This document shows positions 11,168-19,246 of a stretch of 64,000 nt of DNA, piece by piece; positions within the stretch are counted from its first letter, which is position 1; each line of letters opens with the position of its first letter. The DNA lies in assembly GCF_014201115.1 (NCBI RefSeq), contig NZ_JACHDO010000001.1, positions 3,596,001 to 3,660,000 of the forward strand, given 5' to 3'. The notes under the pieces were generated by a model. It was not told where the DNA came from. It was given only the letters and a program-made list of their open reading frames with translations, and did no database searches. The position numbers and the translations under genes are program-made. The stretch comes from Nocardiopsis metallicus. Its GTDB lineage: Bacteria; Actinomycetota; Actinomycetes; Streptosporangiales; Streptosporangiaceae.

Positions 11168-11653
11168 CTACTCGCTCAGGCCGCAGACCTGGCGCAGGGT
11201 GGAGACCAGTTCGGCGCGCTTGTAGACGGCCTGCCCGATGGCCGCGCAGAAGGCGGCGAGCATGTGCGCGTACACCATGGGGTCGCCCTGGGTGATGCGC
11301 TCTGCGGCCTCCTCCTCGCCGATGGAGTGGGCCTCCCAGGCGGTGGAGACCGCGAACTCCAGTTCCGGCGGGAGCATCTCGGCGACGGTGCGGGCCACCG
11401 CCTCGCGCGAGTCGGCGGGCTTCCACACGACACCGGTCTCCTGGACGCGGCGACTGAGGAAGGCCCCGATCACCCTGAGCTCGGACAGGACGTCGTCGAC
11501 CTCGTCCGAGGCCCGGGGAATCAGCTGGTCCAGTTCGTCCCGGTTGTGGTCAGCGTAGGCGCTGACCATCGAGATCGCGATTTCCTTGACGTGGTCCGGC
11601 AGGTCGTGCGCGGGTGTGGAGTCGCCCTGGGGCGCGTTGTCGTCGGAGGACAC
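11168..11653 (-). CDS. Conserved-looking helical protein downstream of tmsB, possible TmsC
   Basis: A 161-residue soluble protein from GTG 11653, which has GAAGGGA at proper spacing. The first 25 residues are polar and probably disordered; the rest looks mainly alpha-helical (DHVKEIAISMVSAYADHN, EEEAAERITQGD) with no catalytic motif I recognise. It is the third gene of the tmsA-tmsB run, separated from tmsB by a long hairpin. In published tms operons for 10-methyl fatty acids a third gene of unknown function, tmsC, follows A and B; whether this is that protein is inference from position. Confidence 0.6.
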   Translation of the reverse strand: MSSDDNAPQGDSTPAHDLPDHVKEIAISMVSAYADHNRDELDQLIPRASDEVDDVLSELRVIGAFLSRRVQETGVVWKPADSREAVARTVAEMLPPELEFAVSTAWEAHSIGEEEAAERITQGDPMVYAHMLAAFCAAIGQAVYKRAELVSTLRQVCGLSE

Positions 11654-11730
11654 GGGCTTGGTCCCTTCACTGCTGCTGGAGCTGTCCGCACCATGATGCC
11701 GTCTGCGGGCCGCCCGGTGTGGCAGGACGG

Positions 11731-11779
11731 CGCTTCGGGGCGGGGTGTTCGCGTGTCGCGGACACCCCGCCCCGAAGCG
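11731..11779 (-). terminator. Long hairpin between tmsB and the next gene
   Basis: A 23-base-pair stem (CGCTTCGGGGCGGGGTGTTC and its complement, with one G-T pair) closes a three-base loop. It lies 38 bases after the tmsB stop. There is no U tract, so it may be a processing or attenuation structure that lowers expression of the downstream gene. The sequence GTTCGCGTGTCGCGG at its apex also occurs in the repeat region near 42630. Confidence 0.65.
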
Positions 11780-11817
11780 AGGCCCGGGGGAGGCAGAGCG
11801 GTCACCAAGCAGAGTGG

Positions 11818-13104
11818 TCAGAAGTCGGGGCGCAGCGGCATGTGCGCGACGGTGCCGTCCAGCTTGACCCCCAGGATCTGGTGGAGCTGCACGACGTCGC
11901 GTTCGAAGCCCAGCACGGACCCGGCCATGTAGAGCCGCCACACCCGCGCGGTGCCCTCGCCGACCTCCTGGACCGCCGCGTCCCAGTTGCGCTCCAGGTT
12001 GGCGCCCCAGTGGCGCAGGGTCAGGGCGTAGTGCTCGCGCAGGTTCTCCTGGTGGCGGATCTCGAACCCGGCGTCGTTCATGGCGGTCTGGATCTGGGCG
12101 GGGCCCTCCAGCTCGCCGTCGGGGAACACGTAGCGGTTGATGAAGCCCTTGGGGTTCATCGGCTTGAGGTTGTTGCGCGGCCGGGTGATGCAGTGGTTGA
12201 GCAGCCGCCCGCCGGGCACCAGCTTGTCGTTGAGCGAGGCGAAGTAGGCGTCCAGGTTCCTCAGGCCGATGTGTTCGGTCAGGCCGATGGAGCTGATCCG
12301 GTCGAAGCTGCCGTCGGGCACGTCCCGGTAGTCCATGTGCCGGATCTCGGCCAGGTCGGTCAGCCCTTCCTGGGCGATCTTCTTGGCGCCCCACTCCGCC
12401 TGCTCCTTGGAGAGGGTCACACCGACCACCTTGACTCCGTACTCGCGGGCGGCGTGTCGCACCATGCCGCCCCAGCCGCAGCCGACGTCGAGCAGGCGCA
12501 TGCCCTCGGTCAGGCCCAGTTTGCGGGCGACGAGGTCGTACTTGCGGAACTGAGCGCTCTCCAGGGCCCCGTCGAAGGCGCCCACCCGGTCCAGGGAGCC
12601 GTCCTCGTCGTCGAAGACCGCGCAGGTGTAGGTCATCGAGGGCCCGAGGACCATCTCGTAGAACTCGTTGGAGACGTCGTAGTGGTGGTGGATGACCTCG
12701 GCGTCGCGCTCCTTGGAGTGGCGCAGCCCCCGGCCGAGCAGGGTGCCGCGGCGCACCTCCTGGGGCGGCGGGGCCACCCGGTTGACGAACTTGACCCAGC
12801 CCACCGACCGGATGACCTCGACGGCCTCGCGGGCGGTGATGTTGACCCCCTCAGCGAAGGCGAAGTCCGCCATCCGTCTGAGCAGGGTGTACATATCACC
12901 CTCGAGTTCGAGGTGCCCGGAGACATAGGCGCGGGCCATACCGACGGCGTTGGGTGACTGGGCCAGGTAGTTGACGGCGACCGGGGTCCGCACGTTCAGC
13001 GTGACGTCGCTGTTCGGGTCTCCCGCGGAACTGCCGTCGTAGGCGGTGAAGCGGATCGGCGCGTCAGTGCCGACCACCCGCTCGAAGATCTCTGCAAGCC
13101 GCAT
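11818..13104 (-). CDS. tmsB: Cyclopropane synthase-family methyltransferase, probable 10-methyl fatty acid enzyme
   Basis: A 428-residue SAM-dependent methyltransferase of the cyclopropane-fatty-acyl-phospholipid synthase family. The SAM loop LLDVGCGWGG is near residue 200; the family segments IHHHYDVSNEFYEMVLGPSM and TYTCAVF and the active-site Cys region HCITRP are present. ATG 13104 has AAAGGAC upstream. Paired with the FAD oxidoreductase just upstream it matches the tmsA/tmsB (bfaB/bfaA, UfaA1-type) arrangement, in which the methyltransferase adds a methylene to C10 of oleoyl chains and the reductase converts it to 10-methylstearate. A plain cyclopropane synthase is the alternative. Confidence 0.82.
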   Translation of the reverse strand: MRLAEIFERVVGTDAPIRFTAYDGSSAGDPNSDVTLNVRTPVAVNYLAQSPNAVGMARAYVSGHLELEGDMYTLLRRMADFAFAEGVNITAREAVEVIRSVGWVKFVNRVAPPPQEVRRGTLLGRGLRHSKERDAEVIHHHYDVSNEFYEMVLGPSMTYTCAVFDDEDGSLDRVGAFDGALESAQFRKYDLVARKLGLTEGMRLLDVGCGWGGMVRHAAREYGVKVVGVTLSKEQAEWGAKKIAQEGLTDLAEIRHMDYRDVPDGSFDRISSIGLTEHIGLRNLDAYFASLNDKLVPGGRLLNHCITRPRNNLKPMNPKGFINRYVFPDGELEGPAQIQTAMNDAGFEIRHQENLREHYALTLRHWGANLERNWDAAVQEVGEGTARVWRLYMAGSVLGFERDVVQLHQILGVKLDGTVAHMPLRPDF

Positions 13105-13195
13105 GCTCTTGTCCTTTCCCCTCACGGATGCGGCCCTTCCTCACGGGTCGCCTCCCGGTGGTGTCCACTGCTGACGGTGGGTGGTGATGGGTGGT

Positions 13196-14731
13196 TCAGC
13201 GGTTGCGTACGCACTTGGCGTACAGGTCGAGGAGCCGCCCCCGCGGGTCGTAGGTCTCCTTGAGGTTCTGGTAGCCGGTGCCGTTGTAGAGCGCCCAGAA
13301 CTCCTCCTCGGTGTAGAAGGAGTCCGAGTACAGGGACTTGTGGCCACCGAGCCGGGTGACCTCCTCCTCCACCGCGCGGTTGTGGTGGGCGCGGCGTTGG
13401 CCGGGTTTCATGTCCACCAGCCCCCAGAACCCGAAGTTCACGTACAGGCGATCGTTCTCCAGCGGGTACAGCGGCCAGACGTGTTCGCCGTCGGCCAGCC
13501 CCTCGCGGCGGGGTTCGCGGAGCCGGAGCGGGCACATCCACAGAGGGGTCATGCCGATCTGGTCGTGGAAGAAGTCCAGGAACTCCGCCCCGCGTTCGAC
13601 CCCCACCTCGATGTCCTGGATGAGGGGTTCCTGCTGGGGGCGGCCCCGGTAGTGGTTCAGGAGCCGGGAGAAGTCGGTGCGCCGGTCCCAGGCGACCAGC
13701 CTGCGGTAGACGTCGGAGCGCTTGAGGGCGCGCGGCCACAGCGGGCGCACGAGCGGGTTCTGGGTGCCGAAGGCGCGGGAGCACCAGAACCAGTCGGTGT
13801 CCCAGCGCCAGAGGTAGTCGTGGATGGTGAGGTAGTCGCCGGGTCCGGCGGGTCCGGAAGCGGCGGAGCCGGACACGGAGCCGGAGCCGGGTTCGAAGGC
13901 GGGCGCGGGGTCCGCGTAGCGCCGGATGGACCGGTAGTAGATGTCGTTACCGGTGTAGTCGCTGGTCCAGGGCGCGCGGTCGGTGAAGCGGGCCAGGGTC
14001 AGGTAGAGCTCGTCGGGACCGAAGGCCACCCCGTCCACGAAGTCCACCGGCTGTCCTTCGTGTGCCGCGTCGGCGCAGATCCGGGCGAGGGCGGCCATCG
14101 CCTCCGAGGCGTCGTGGAACCTGAGGTGGCGCAGGTGCACGAAGGGCGAGACGGGTTCGAGTTCGATGCGCAGGCGCAGGCTGTACCCGAGCGTGCCGTA
14201 GGAGTTGGGGAAGCCGTGGAAAAGATCGCTGTGGGCATTGTCCCGGGTGGCGGTGACGACCTCTCCGGAGCCGGTGAGGATCTCCATCTCCTGCACCGAC
14301 TCGTGCGGCAGGCCGTTGCGGAAGGAGGAGGACTCGATCCCCAGCCCGGTGACGGCTCCGCCCAGGGTGATGGTGCGCAGCTGCGGCACGACCATGGGCA
14401 TGAGCCCGTGTGGGAGGGTCGCGGCGACCAGTTCCTCGTAGGTGGTCATACCGCCGACGTCGGCCAGGCGCTCGACGGGGTCGATGGAGATGACGCCGGA
14501 GAAGGCCGACACGTCCAGGGCGGGCGCGTCGGAGGGTTCGCGGAACCGGAAGAGGTTGGAGGTCGGCTTGGCCAGCCGCACCGGCGCGCCCTCGGGGAGT
14601 GCCCGGTAGTCGCGCCGCAGCCGCTGCACCGCCGCGATGTGATCCGCGAGTCCCGTGCCCGTCGCCGCTCGCTGCCTGGACCCGGACGTGGAGCCGGAGT
14701 TCGAAGTCGTACCGGGCTGTTTCGGAGTCAT
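13196..14731 (-). CDS. tmsA: FAD-binding oxidoreductase, probable 10-methylene fatty acid reductase
   Basis: A 511-residue PCMH-type FAD protein of the DWARF1/DHCR24-like group. The FAD-binding part covers about residues 45-210, with VGGMTTYEELVAATLPHGL and TLGGAVTGLGIESSSFRNG as the typical nucleotide-binding loops; the substrate domain follows. ATG 14731 has AGGGGA upstream; an in-frame GTG 15 codons earlier lacks one. It is the first gene before tmsB, 91 bp apart. It should reduce the 10-methylene intermediate made by TmsB using NADPH. Residues about 287-303 are a Gly/Ser/Ala-rich insert likely to be a surface loop. Confidence 0.82.
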   Translation of the reverse strand: MTPKQPGTTSNSGSTSGSRQRAATGTGLADHIAAVQRLRRDYRALPEGAPVRLAKPTSNLFRFREPSDAPALDVSAFSGVISIDPVERLADVGGMTTYEELVAATLPHGLMPMVVPQLRTITLGGAVTGLGIESSSFRNGLPHESVQEMEILTGSGEVVTATRDNAHSDLFHGFPNSYGTLGYSLRLRIELEPVSPFVHLRHLRFHDASEAMAALARICADAAHEGQPVDFVDGVAFGPDELYLTLARFTDRAPWTSDYTGNDIYYRSIRRYADPAPAFEPGSGSVSGSAASGPAGPGDYLTIHDYLWRWDTDWFWCSRAFGTQNPLVRPLWPRALKRSDVYRRLVAWDRRTDFSRLLNHYRGRPQQEPLIQDIEVGVERGAEFLDFFHDQIGMTPLWMCPLRLREPRREGLADGEHVWPLYPLENDRLYVNFGFWGLVDMKPGQRRAHHNRAVEEEVTRLGGHKSLYSDSFYTEEEFWALYNGTGYQNLKETYDPRGRLLDLYAKCVRNR

Positions 14732-15000
14732 GTCCGCGGTTCCCCTGACTGTAGACGACTGCTGTTGACGGCGCACAGCGTGGGTCGGCCAGGACCGGTG
14801 GTGGCGTGCCGCGGCAGGCCGATCCCCTCAGTTCTACCTATCGGTAACGGTTCTCTGCCACCCCATTTCGCTACGTGTCCTACCCACTCCGGGGCAGGAG
14901 TCAGCGGGAGTTACAGGAGTGGCTGGAGCCTGTCCGGGGGAAGCAGGGGGACGACACCACCGTCACCTCGGGTGATGTCGGTGTTACCGGTTGATCCGCA

Positions 15001-15006
15001 TAGGAT
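15001..15006 (+). promoter_or_regulatory. murI: -10 box TAGGAT for glutamate racemase
   Basis: TAGGAT ends eight bases before GTG 15015 with no ribosome-binding site between, indicating a leaderless transcript and fixing the start at 15015. Confidence 0.5.
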
Positions 15007-15014
15007 TCGGTTCC

Positions 15015-15824
15015 GTGCGCATCGCTCTCGTTGACTCCGGTATCGGCATGTTGTCCACCGCGGCCGCCCTGCGCGCGGCCCGGCCGGACGCGGACCTCTT
15101 CCTGTCCATGGACCCGGACCACATGCCCTGGGGCACCCACACCCCGGAACAGATCATCGACCGCGCCCTGGCCGGTGCCCGCGTCGCCCTGGACGCCGCG
15201 GGCTCCCTGGACGCCGTGGCCGTGCCCTGCAACACCGCGTCGGTGCACAGCCTGGTCCGGTTGCGCGCCGAGCTCGAGCCCCGGATCCCGGTCATCGGCA
15301 CCGTGCCCGCCATCAAGCCGGCGGCCGCCGCCGGGACCCCCATAGCGGTGTGGTCCACCGAGGCCACCACCCGCAGCGCCTACCAGCGCCGCCTGCTGGA
15401 GACCTTCGCCCGGGACGTGTCGGTGACCCCGGTGGCCTGCCGGGGCCTGGCCGAGGCGGTGGAGTCCGCCGACCCCGAGCTGATCGCCGAGGCCGTGGCG
15501 TACGCGGCCGCCCTGACCCCGCCGGAGGCCACCGGGGTGGTGCTGGGCTGCACGCACTACGACCTGGTGGGCGAGGAGATCTCCAAGGCACTGTCCGGTC
15601 GGGCGGAACTGTTCACCGCTGCGCGGGCGGTGGCCACCCAGACCCTGCGCAGAATCGACCAGGCCGCCGGGGCCGTCGAGGTCTCCAGGGCTACCGGAGT
15701 CGCCGGGGCCCGTGCTGTCGAAGGCACGTCCGGCAAGGTCACCGTACTCACCAGCGGTCGGCTGGCGGAGCTTCCTCGGGCGGCCCTGAGCTACCCGGCC
15801 GGCCGGTCCCTCCTCAACCGCTGA
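15015..15824 (+). CDS. murI: Glutamate racemase
   Basis: A 269-residue enzyme that makes D-glutamate for peptidoglycan. Both catalytic cysteines are present: AVPCNTAS near residue 74 and LGCTHYD near residue 180, and the N-terminal DSGIG loop is intact. GTG 15015 follows the leaderless pattern; the upstream ATT/ATG-type start would add eight residues. The usual PYG loop is replaced by HMPWGTH, a divergence that suggests a non-standard branch. The last 11 bases overlap the converging gene that ends at 15814. Confidence 0.9.
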   Translation: MRIALVDSGIGMLSTAAALRAARPDADLFLSMDPDHMPWGTHTPEQIIDRALAGARVALDAAGSLDAVAVPCNTASVHSLVRLRAELEPRIPVIGTVPAIKPAAAAGTPIAVWSTEATTRSAYQRRLLETFARDVSVTPVACRGLAEAVESADPELIAEAVAYAAALTPPEATGVVLGCTHYDLVGEEISKALSGRAELFTAARAVATQTLRRIDQAAGAVEVSRATGVAGARAVEGTSGKVTVLTSGRLAELPRAALSYPAGRSLLNR

Positions 15825-17616
15825 CCCCGAAGCGCACGGCCCCGGCCGTCTCCTGCCGCTCCGGAACCGGCTGCTCCCGCGGGGCGGCCTCCTGCTGGGC
15901 GGCGGCGTCCTCCCCCGACTCCGGTTGAGCGTGCCGCGACGCCGTCTGGGCGTGCTGCGGAACGTGCGCACGCTCAGCCGCCGGAGACTCCTGTGAGTAC
16001 TGGGCCAGTTGCGAGTACTGAGCCGCCCGCGCATTCTGTGTCGGCTGTGGCTGCTGTGCGTCCTGTGCCTGCTGGGGTGCGATCGATCGGTGCTCCCGCT
16101 GCTGCTGCGGAACCAGGGCCCCGGCGGCCAGGGTGCGCACGAGGTTGCGAACCCCCGCCGTGTCGTTGTCGTGCAGGAGCGTCTCCAGCAACGACAGGGC
16201 AGCTCGCTGGTCACCCGGCTGCTCGCGGACGTGGCGCCACTGCGGCTCCGTGGCGGCGTCGGACAGCATCAGGGTCCGACCGACCTGGCCGAGCGCGCTC
16301 AGCAGGGCGTTGTCGTGCGGCTGCTCCATGAGCGCCGCGTTCACCTGCTCGGCCTGTTCCTCGGGGTTGACCTCCTCCGCGGGCTGCGCCCTGAGGAACT
16401 CCAGGATTCCGGCGGCCGGGGCCATGGGCTGGATCGACTTCATCCCCCGCACCATGGACCTCACCTCCGCCAGGTCACCGATGATCTCCTCCGCGGCACC
16501 GAGCTCCCGGATCAAGCGTTCGGCGCGCTGCGCGGAACACTCGGCCACCCAACGGGCACCGCGTCCGCTGGCCAGCCGGGTCGCCGCGAGGGCGAGTTCG
16601 GCACCGCGCCTGGGCGCGCCCACCCGCTCGAAGTAGCGGGACCAGGTCGTGACCCGCACGCCCAGCCGCCAGTCGTTGCGGACACTGCCCTGGCACACGA
16701 GGTTCTCCACGGCCTCCACCCACGCCGAACGCAGCTTCGGGTAGGTCTCCGCCTCCTCCACCGTGGGCAGCAGCCCGATGGCCTGGCGGGCGTCGCACAG
16801 ACCCAGGCGTGCCAGCCAGGACAGGAGTCGGGCCCGCTCGAAGCGGATCACCCGGCGCAGCGCGGTCCGGCGCGGGTTGACGGGACCGCCCGGCTCTGCC
16901 TCGCCCAAGCCGAGCTCGGCCTCCATCCGGTCCAGGACGTCCAAGGCGTCGGTGTGCTTGTCCTGGTACCGCAACGCCCTGACCAGGGCGAATATACCTT
17001 CGGAGCCGAGCACGGCCGGTCCGGTCGCGGTGTGCTCGTAGCGGCGCAACTCCGCCTCGGCACGGTCCGCCTGGTCCTCGTCGATGAGCAGGTGGACCCG
17101 GGCCAGGGTGAAGGCGGGCCAGGCCGGGGTACTCTCCCAGCCGGACAGGCGCCGGGCCGAGAGCAGTTCGCGACGCTGGTCCGTGGTTCCCCGGGCGTCG
17201 ATGTTGGCGTGGCAGCGGACCAGGGTCTCCAGCGCGGAGACCGGCAGCGGCCCGTACTCGTGCGGTGCCGGTTCGTCCTCCGCGGCGGCCCTGGCCTGTT
17301 CGAGCGCGCGGCGGCCCTCCGCGAGCGCTCCCACCCGCACCGCCAACGGCCAGTGCGCCAGGAAGAAGAGGGTAGGCGGCCCGAACACCCCCGGCACCGA
17401 CGCCGGGACCGCCGGGGCCACGGCGTTGTCCCCCTTGGCCGCCTCGGCGACCAGCCGCCGTGCGGTGCGCATCGCCGACCTGGCCAGCGCCTCCACCTTG
17501 ACCGCGTCGCCCGCCTCGCTGAGTTCGGGTAGCGCGGTGACGGCCTCCGCGAGCTCGTCCTGCCCCGCGGCGCGCAGTTGGCGTCCCGTCTCCCCCGCCC
17601 ATGTCCACATCGTCAT
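15814..17616 (-). CDS. Helical-repeat (TPR-like) protein with low-complexity tail
   Basis: A 600-residue cytosolic protein. Residues about 1-480 are a chain of Ala/Leu/Glu/Arg-rich helical pairs such as RRALEQARAAAEDE, ALDVLDRMEAELG and ALRRVIRFERARLLSWLARL, which read like tetratricopeptide-type repeats, though I cannot assign a family. Residues about 510-600 are a Gln/Ala/Pro/Glu-rich disordered tail. ATG 17616 follows GGGGGAG and begins MTMWTWAGETG. The longer open frame upstream is antisense to the gene at 17801 and is not coding. Converges with murI and overlaps it by 11 bases. Function unknown; a protein-interaction scaffold is possible. Confidence 0.7.
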   Translation of the reverse strand: MTMWTWAGETGRQLRAAGQDELAEAVTALPELSEAGDAVKVEALARSAMRTARRLVAEAAKGDNAVAPAVPASVPGVFGPPTLFFLAHWPLAVRVGALAEGRRALEQARAAAEDEPAPHEYGPLPVSALETLVRCHANIDARGTTDQRRELLSARRLSGWESTPAWPAFTLARVHLLIDEDQADRAEAELRRYEHTATGPAVLGSEGIFALVRALRYQDKHTDALDVLDRMEAELGLGEAEPGGPVNPRRTALRRVIRFERARLLSWLARLGLCDARQAIGLLPTVEEAETYPKLRSAWVEAVENLVCQGSVRNDWRLGVRVTTWSRYFERVGAPRRGAELALAATRLASGRGARWVAECSAQRAERLIRELGAAEEIIGDLAEVRSMVRGMKSIQPMAPAAGILEFLRAQPAEEVNPEEQAEQVNAALMEQPHDNALLSALGQVGRTLMLSDAATEPQWRHVREQPGDQRAALSLLETLLHDNDTAGVRNLVRTLAAGALVPQQQREHRSIAPQQAQDAQQPQPTQNARAAQYSQLAQYSQESPAAERAHVPQHAQTASRHAQPESGEDAAAQQEAAPREQPVPERQETAGAVRFGVSG

Positions 17617-17800
17617 ACTTCTCCCCCAGGTGCCGTGTGCGACAGAACGTAGCAGCGTGATCACAGGCCTGTCCGGAAAACGCTGAAACCGTTGCGTCCG
17701 GGGCACTGGCCGCCCTGCTCTGCCGGGTTTGCGGCCGATAGACTCGGCGGTGTCCAGCGAGCACCAGGCACGTACCGGCACTAAGGGGACATGAGCGGCG

Positions 17801-18148
17801 ATGGGATGGCGAGACCGTTTCGGACTTCGCAAGGCCAACCGTAAGGGGAAGGCCCGTTTCGACCGCGCCTCCGAGGATTCGGACATCAAGGCGCTGATCG
17901 AGTTCGCCAAGAGCCGGGTGGGGGTCGAGTTCTTCGTCGAGCCCGAAACCTTCGCCACACAGACCACGGCCGTCGCGGTGGCCACGGACGGGGAGTGGAT
18001 CCGGCGGCGCTGCGGCTCCCCCGAAGTCATCCGCAAGGTCGCCAGCAAGCTCGCCGCGCCCGCCTACGACGTACAGATCGTCGGTTATCCGCAGCGGATG
18101 CGGGACTGGACCGCGCGAAACAAGCGCGGGCTGTCCATGGACGAGTGA
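17801..18148 (+). CDS. Small conserved hypothetical protein
   Basis: A 115-residue basic-to-mixed protein. It begins MGWRDRFGLRKANRKGKARF, then has a compact alpha/beta part with FFVEPETFATQTTAVAVATD and ends near the segment YDVQIVGYPQRMRDW. There is no membrane segment or Cys-rich motif. Similar small proteins are widespread in actinomycetes, from memory, but no function is established to my knowledge. AAGGGGA lies upstream of ATG 17801. It diverges from the TPR-like gene with 184 bp between and is followed by a GC-rich hairpin. Confidence 0.7.
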   Translation: MGWRDRFGLRKANRKGKARFDRASEDSDIKALIEFAKSRVGVEFFVEPETFATQTTAVAVATDGEWIRRRCGSPEVIRKVASKLAAPAYDVQIVGYPQRMRDWTARNKRGLSMDE

Positions 18149-18196
18149 TCCGCTCCCGAAACTCCGGCTCCCGGCTCTCCCGAACGGCTCCGCGGA

Positions 18197-18220
18197 CGCG
18201 GGCCCGGCCCCGGGCCCGCG
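18197..18220 (+). terminator. GC hairpin after the 115-residue protein gene
   Basis: CGCGGGCCCGG and its complement flank CC, giving a stem of 10 or more base pairs, 48 bases after the stop. No U tract follows. Confidence 0.5.
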
Positions 18221-18401
18221 GGGTACCCCCGGTGGACCGCTCGCGTGAGGGCGGAGCATACCCGTCACGGGTGAGTCCGGCCACGTCCGCGCCCCCTCTG
18301 AACACGTCCGAAACCCGTCAGCCGGTCATTTTGGGCATTGATGACGACTCCTTGCCGCGACTTCCTCTCCGAACGGGTTCCCTAACGGCCTCCATTCGTC
18401 G

Positions 18402-18407
18402 CATACT
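18402..18407 (+). promoter_or_regulatory. -10 box CATACT
   Basis: CATACT lies 22 bases before ATG 18429, upstream of a strong GGGAGGGGGG ribosome-binding site at about 18413-18423. It probably drives the zinc-ribbon protein gene. Confidence 0.35.
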
Positions 18408-18428
18408 CACCTGGGAGGGGGGACTCTG

Positions 18429-18953
18429 ATGAAGCAGGATCTCACTGCCTTGTGTTGCGAATGCGGCATGGTTCGCGAGGTGAGCGACCACCAGAGTGTG
18501 GGCGAGGCACAGTCGGCCTACGGTCTGGCCCGCTGCGTGGTCTGGCGCAAGTGCCGTCCGTGCGGCTACCGCACCTACCACGCCTATCTGCGGGCCGACG
18601 AGGACCGCGACGAGCTGGAGGACGCCCTCAGGCTCGACGGCGCCCTGGCCGCCGAAGCCCTCGACGAGGAAGTGGAGCAGCTCCGGTTGTGCGGGATCGA
18701 GGTCGGCCACGCCCCGGTCCCGGCGATCTGGGACGGGCAGTCCGTGGGCATGGTGACCCAACGGCTCACCGACCACGCGTACTCGATCGTGCTCGACCCG
18801 GAGGCCTCGGTGGTCTCCCGGCTCAAACTCATCGACATGATGTGGAACGAGCTCCTGGTCGGAGAGCACGACGACCGCTGGCAGATCCAGGAACCGGAGG
18901 ACGACTCCCCCGGGTACGCGGTCCGCCTCTTCGGTTACCGGACGCGGGGCTGA
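18429..18953 (+). CDS. Zinc-ribbon hypothetical protein
   Basis: A 174-residue protein with two Cys pairs, CCECG near residue 10 and CRPCG near residue 42, a likely zinc ribbon. The remainder is acidic, with a repeated Glu/Asp-rich helix (ADEDRDELEDALRL) and an alpha/beta end. ATG 18429 is preceded by a strong purine-rich ribosome-binding site. No enzymatic motif is visible. DUF6315-type actinobacterial proteins have this look, but I am not certain. It stands alone between two intergenic regions. Confidence 0.7.
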   Translation: MKQDLTALCCECGMVREVSDHQSVGEAQSAYGLARCVVWRKCRPCGYRTYHAYLRADEDRDELEDALRLDGALAAEALDEEVEQLRLCGIEVGHAPVPAIWDGQSVGMVTQRLTDHAYSIVLDPEASVVSRLKLIDMMWNELLVGEHDDRWQIQEPEDDSPGYAVRLFGYRTRG

Positions 18954-19246
18954 CCCGGCGAGGGTCCGGAGTGACCCGGAACCGGGACCGGCACGGTGGC
19001 GGGGCCGCACAGGCTGAGAACGACACGGGGTCAGAACAGCAGAGGGTCAGAACGGCACGGGGGCGGGACAACACGGGAGCGCACCGGTGCGGGTCAGGTG
19101 TCCCGCACCGACACCGGTGACGGCAGCGGCCGGGCACCCGTCGAGGGCGCCCGGCCACCGTCGTGTCGGGCGAGGCTCCGCGGATCTCGGGCAGCGCTGC
19201 TTTGCCCGGCGCACACGGCACCGTGAGATCGCGACACCGCCGCGCC
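18954..19246. other. Gene-free 293-bp spacer with hairpins
   Basis: The spacer lies between two converging genes. CGGTGCGGG and CCCGCACCG at 19085-19110 form a 9-bp stem with an 8-base loop, and a second GC stem GCCGGGC/GCCCGGC follows near 19128-19155. GGGTCAGAACRGCA repeats twice near 19028-19054. No coding sequence is evident. Confidence 0.5.

Noticed and set aside
17617-18048. An N-terminal extension of the 600-residue TPR-like protein to 744 residues
   Set aside because: The extension is antisense to the 115-residue protein gene and has no protein-like composition; ATG 17616 has a good ribosome-binding site.
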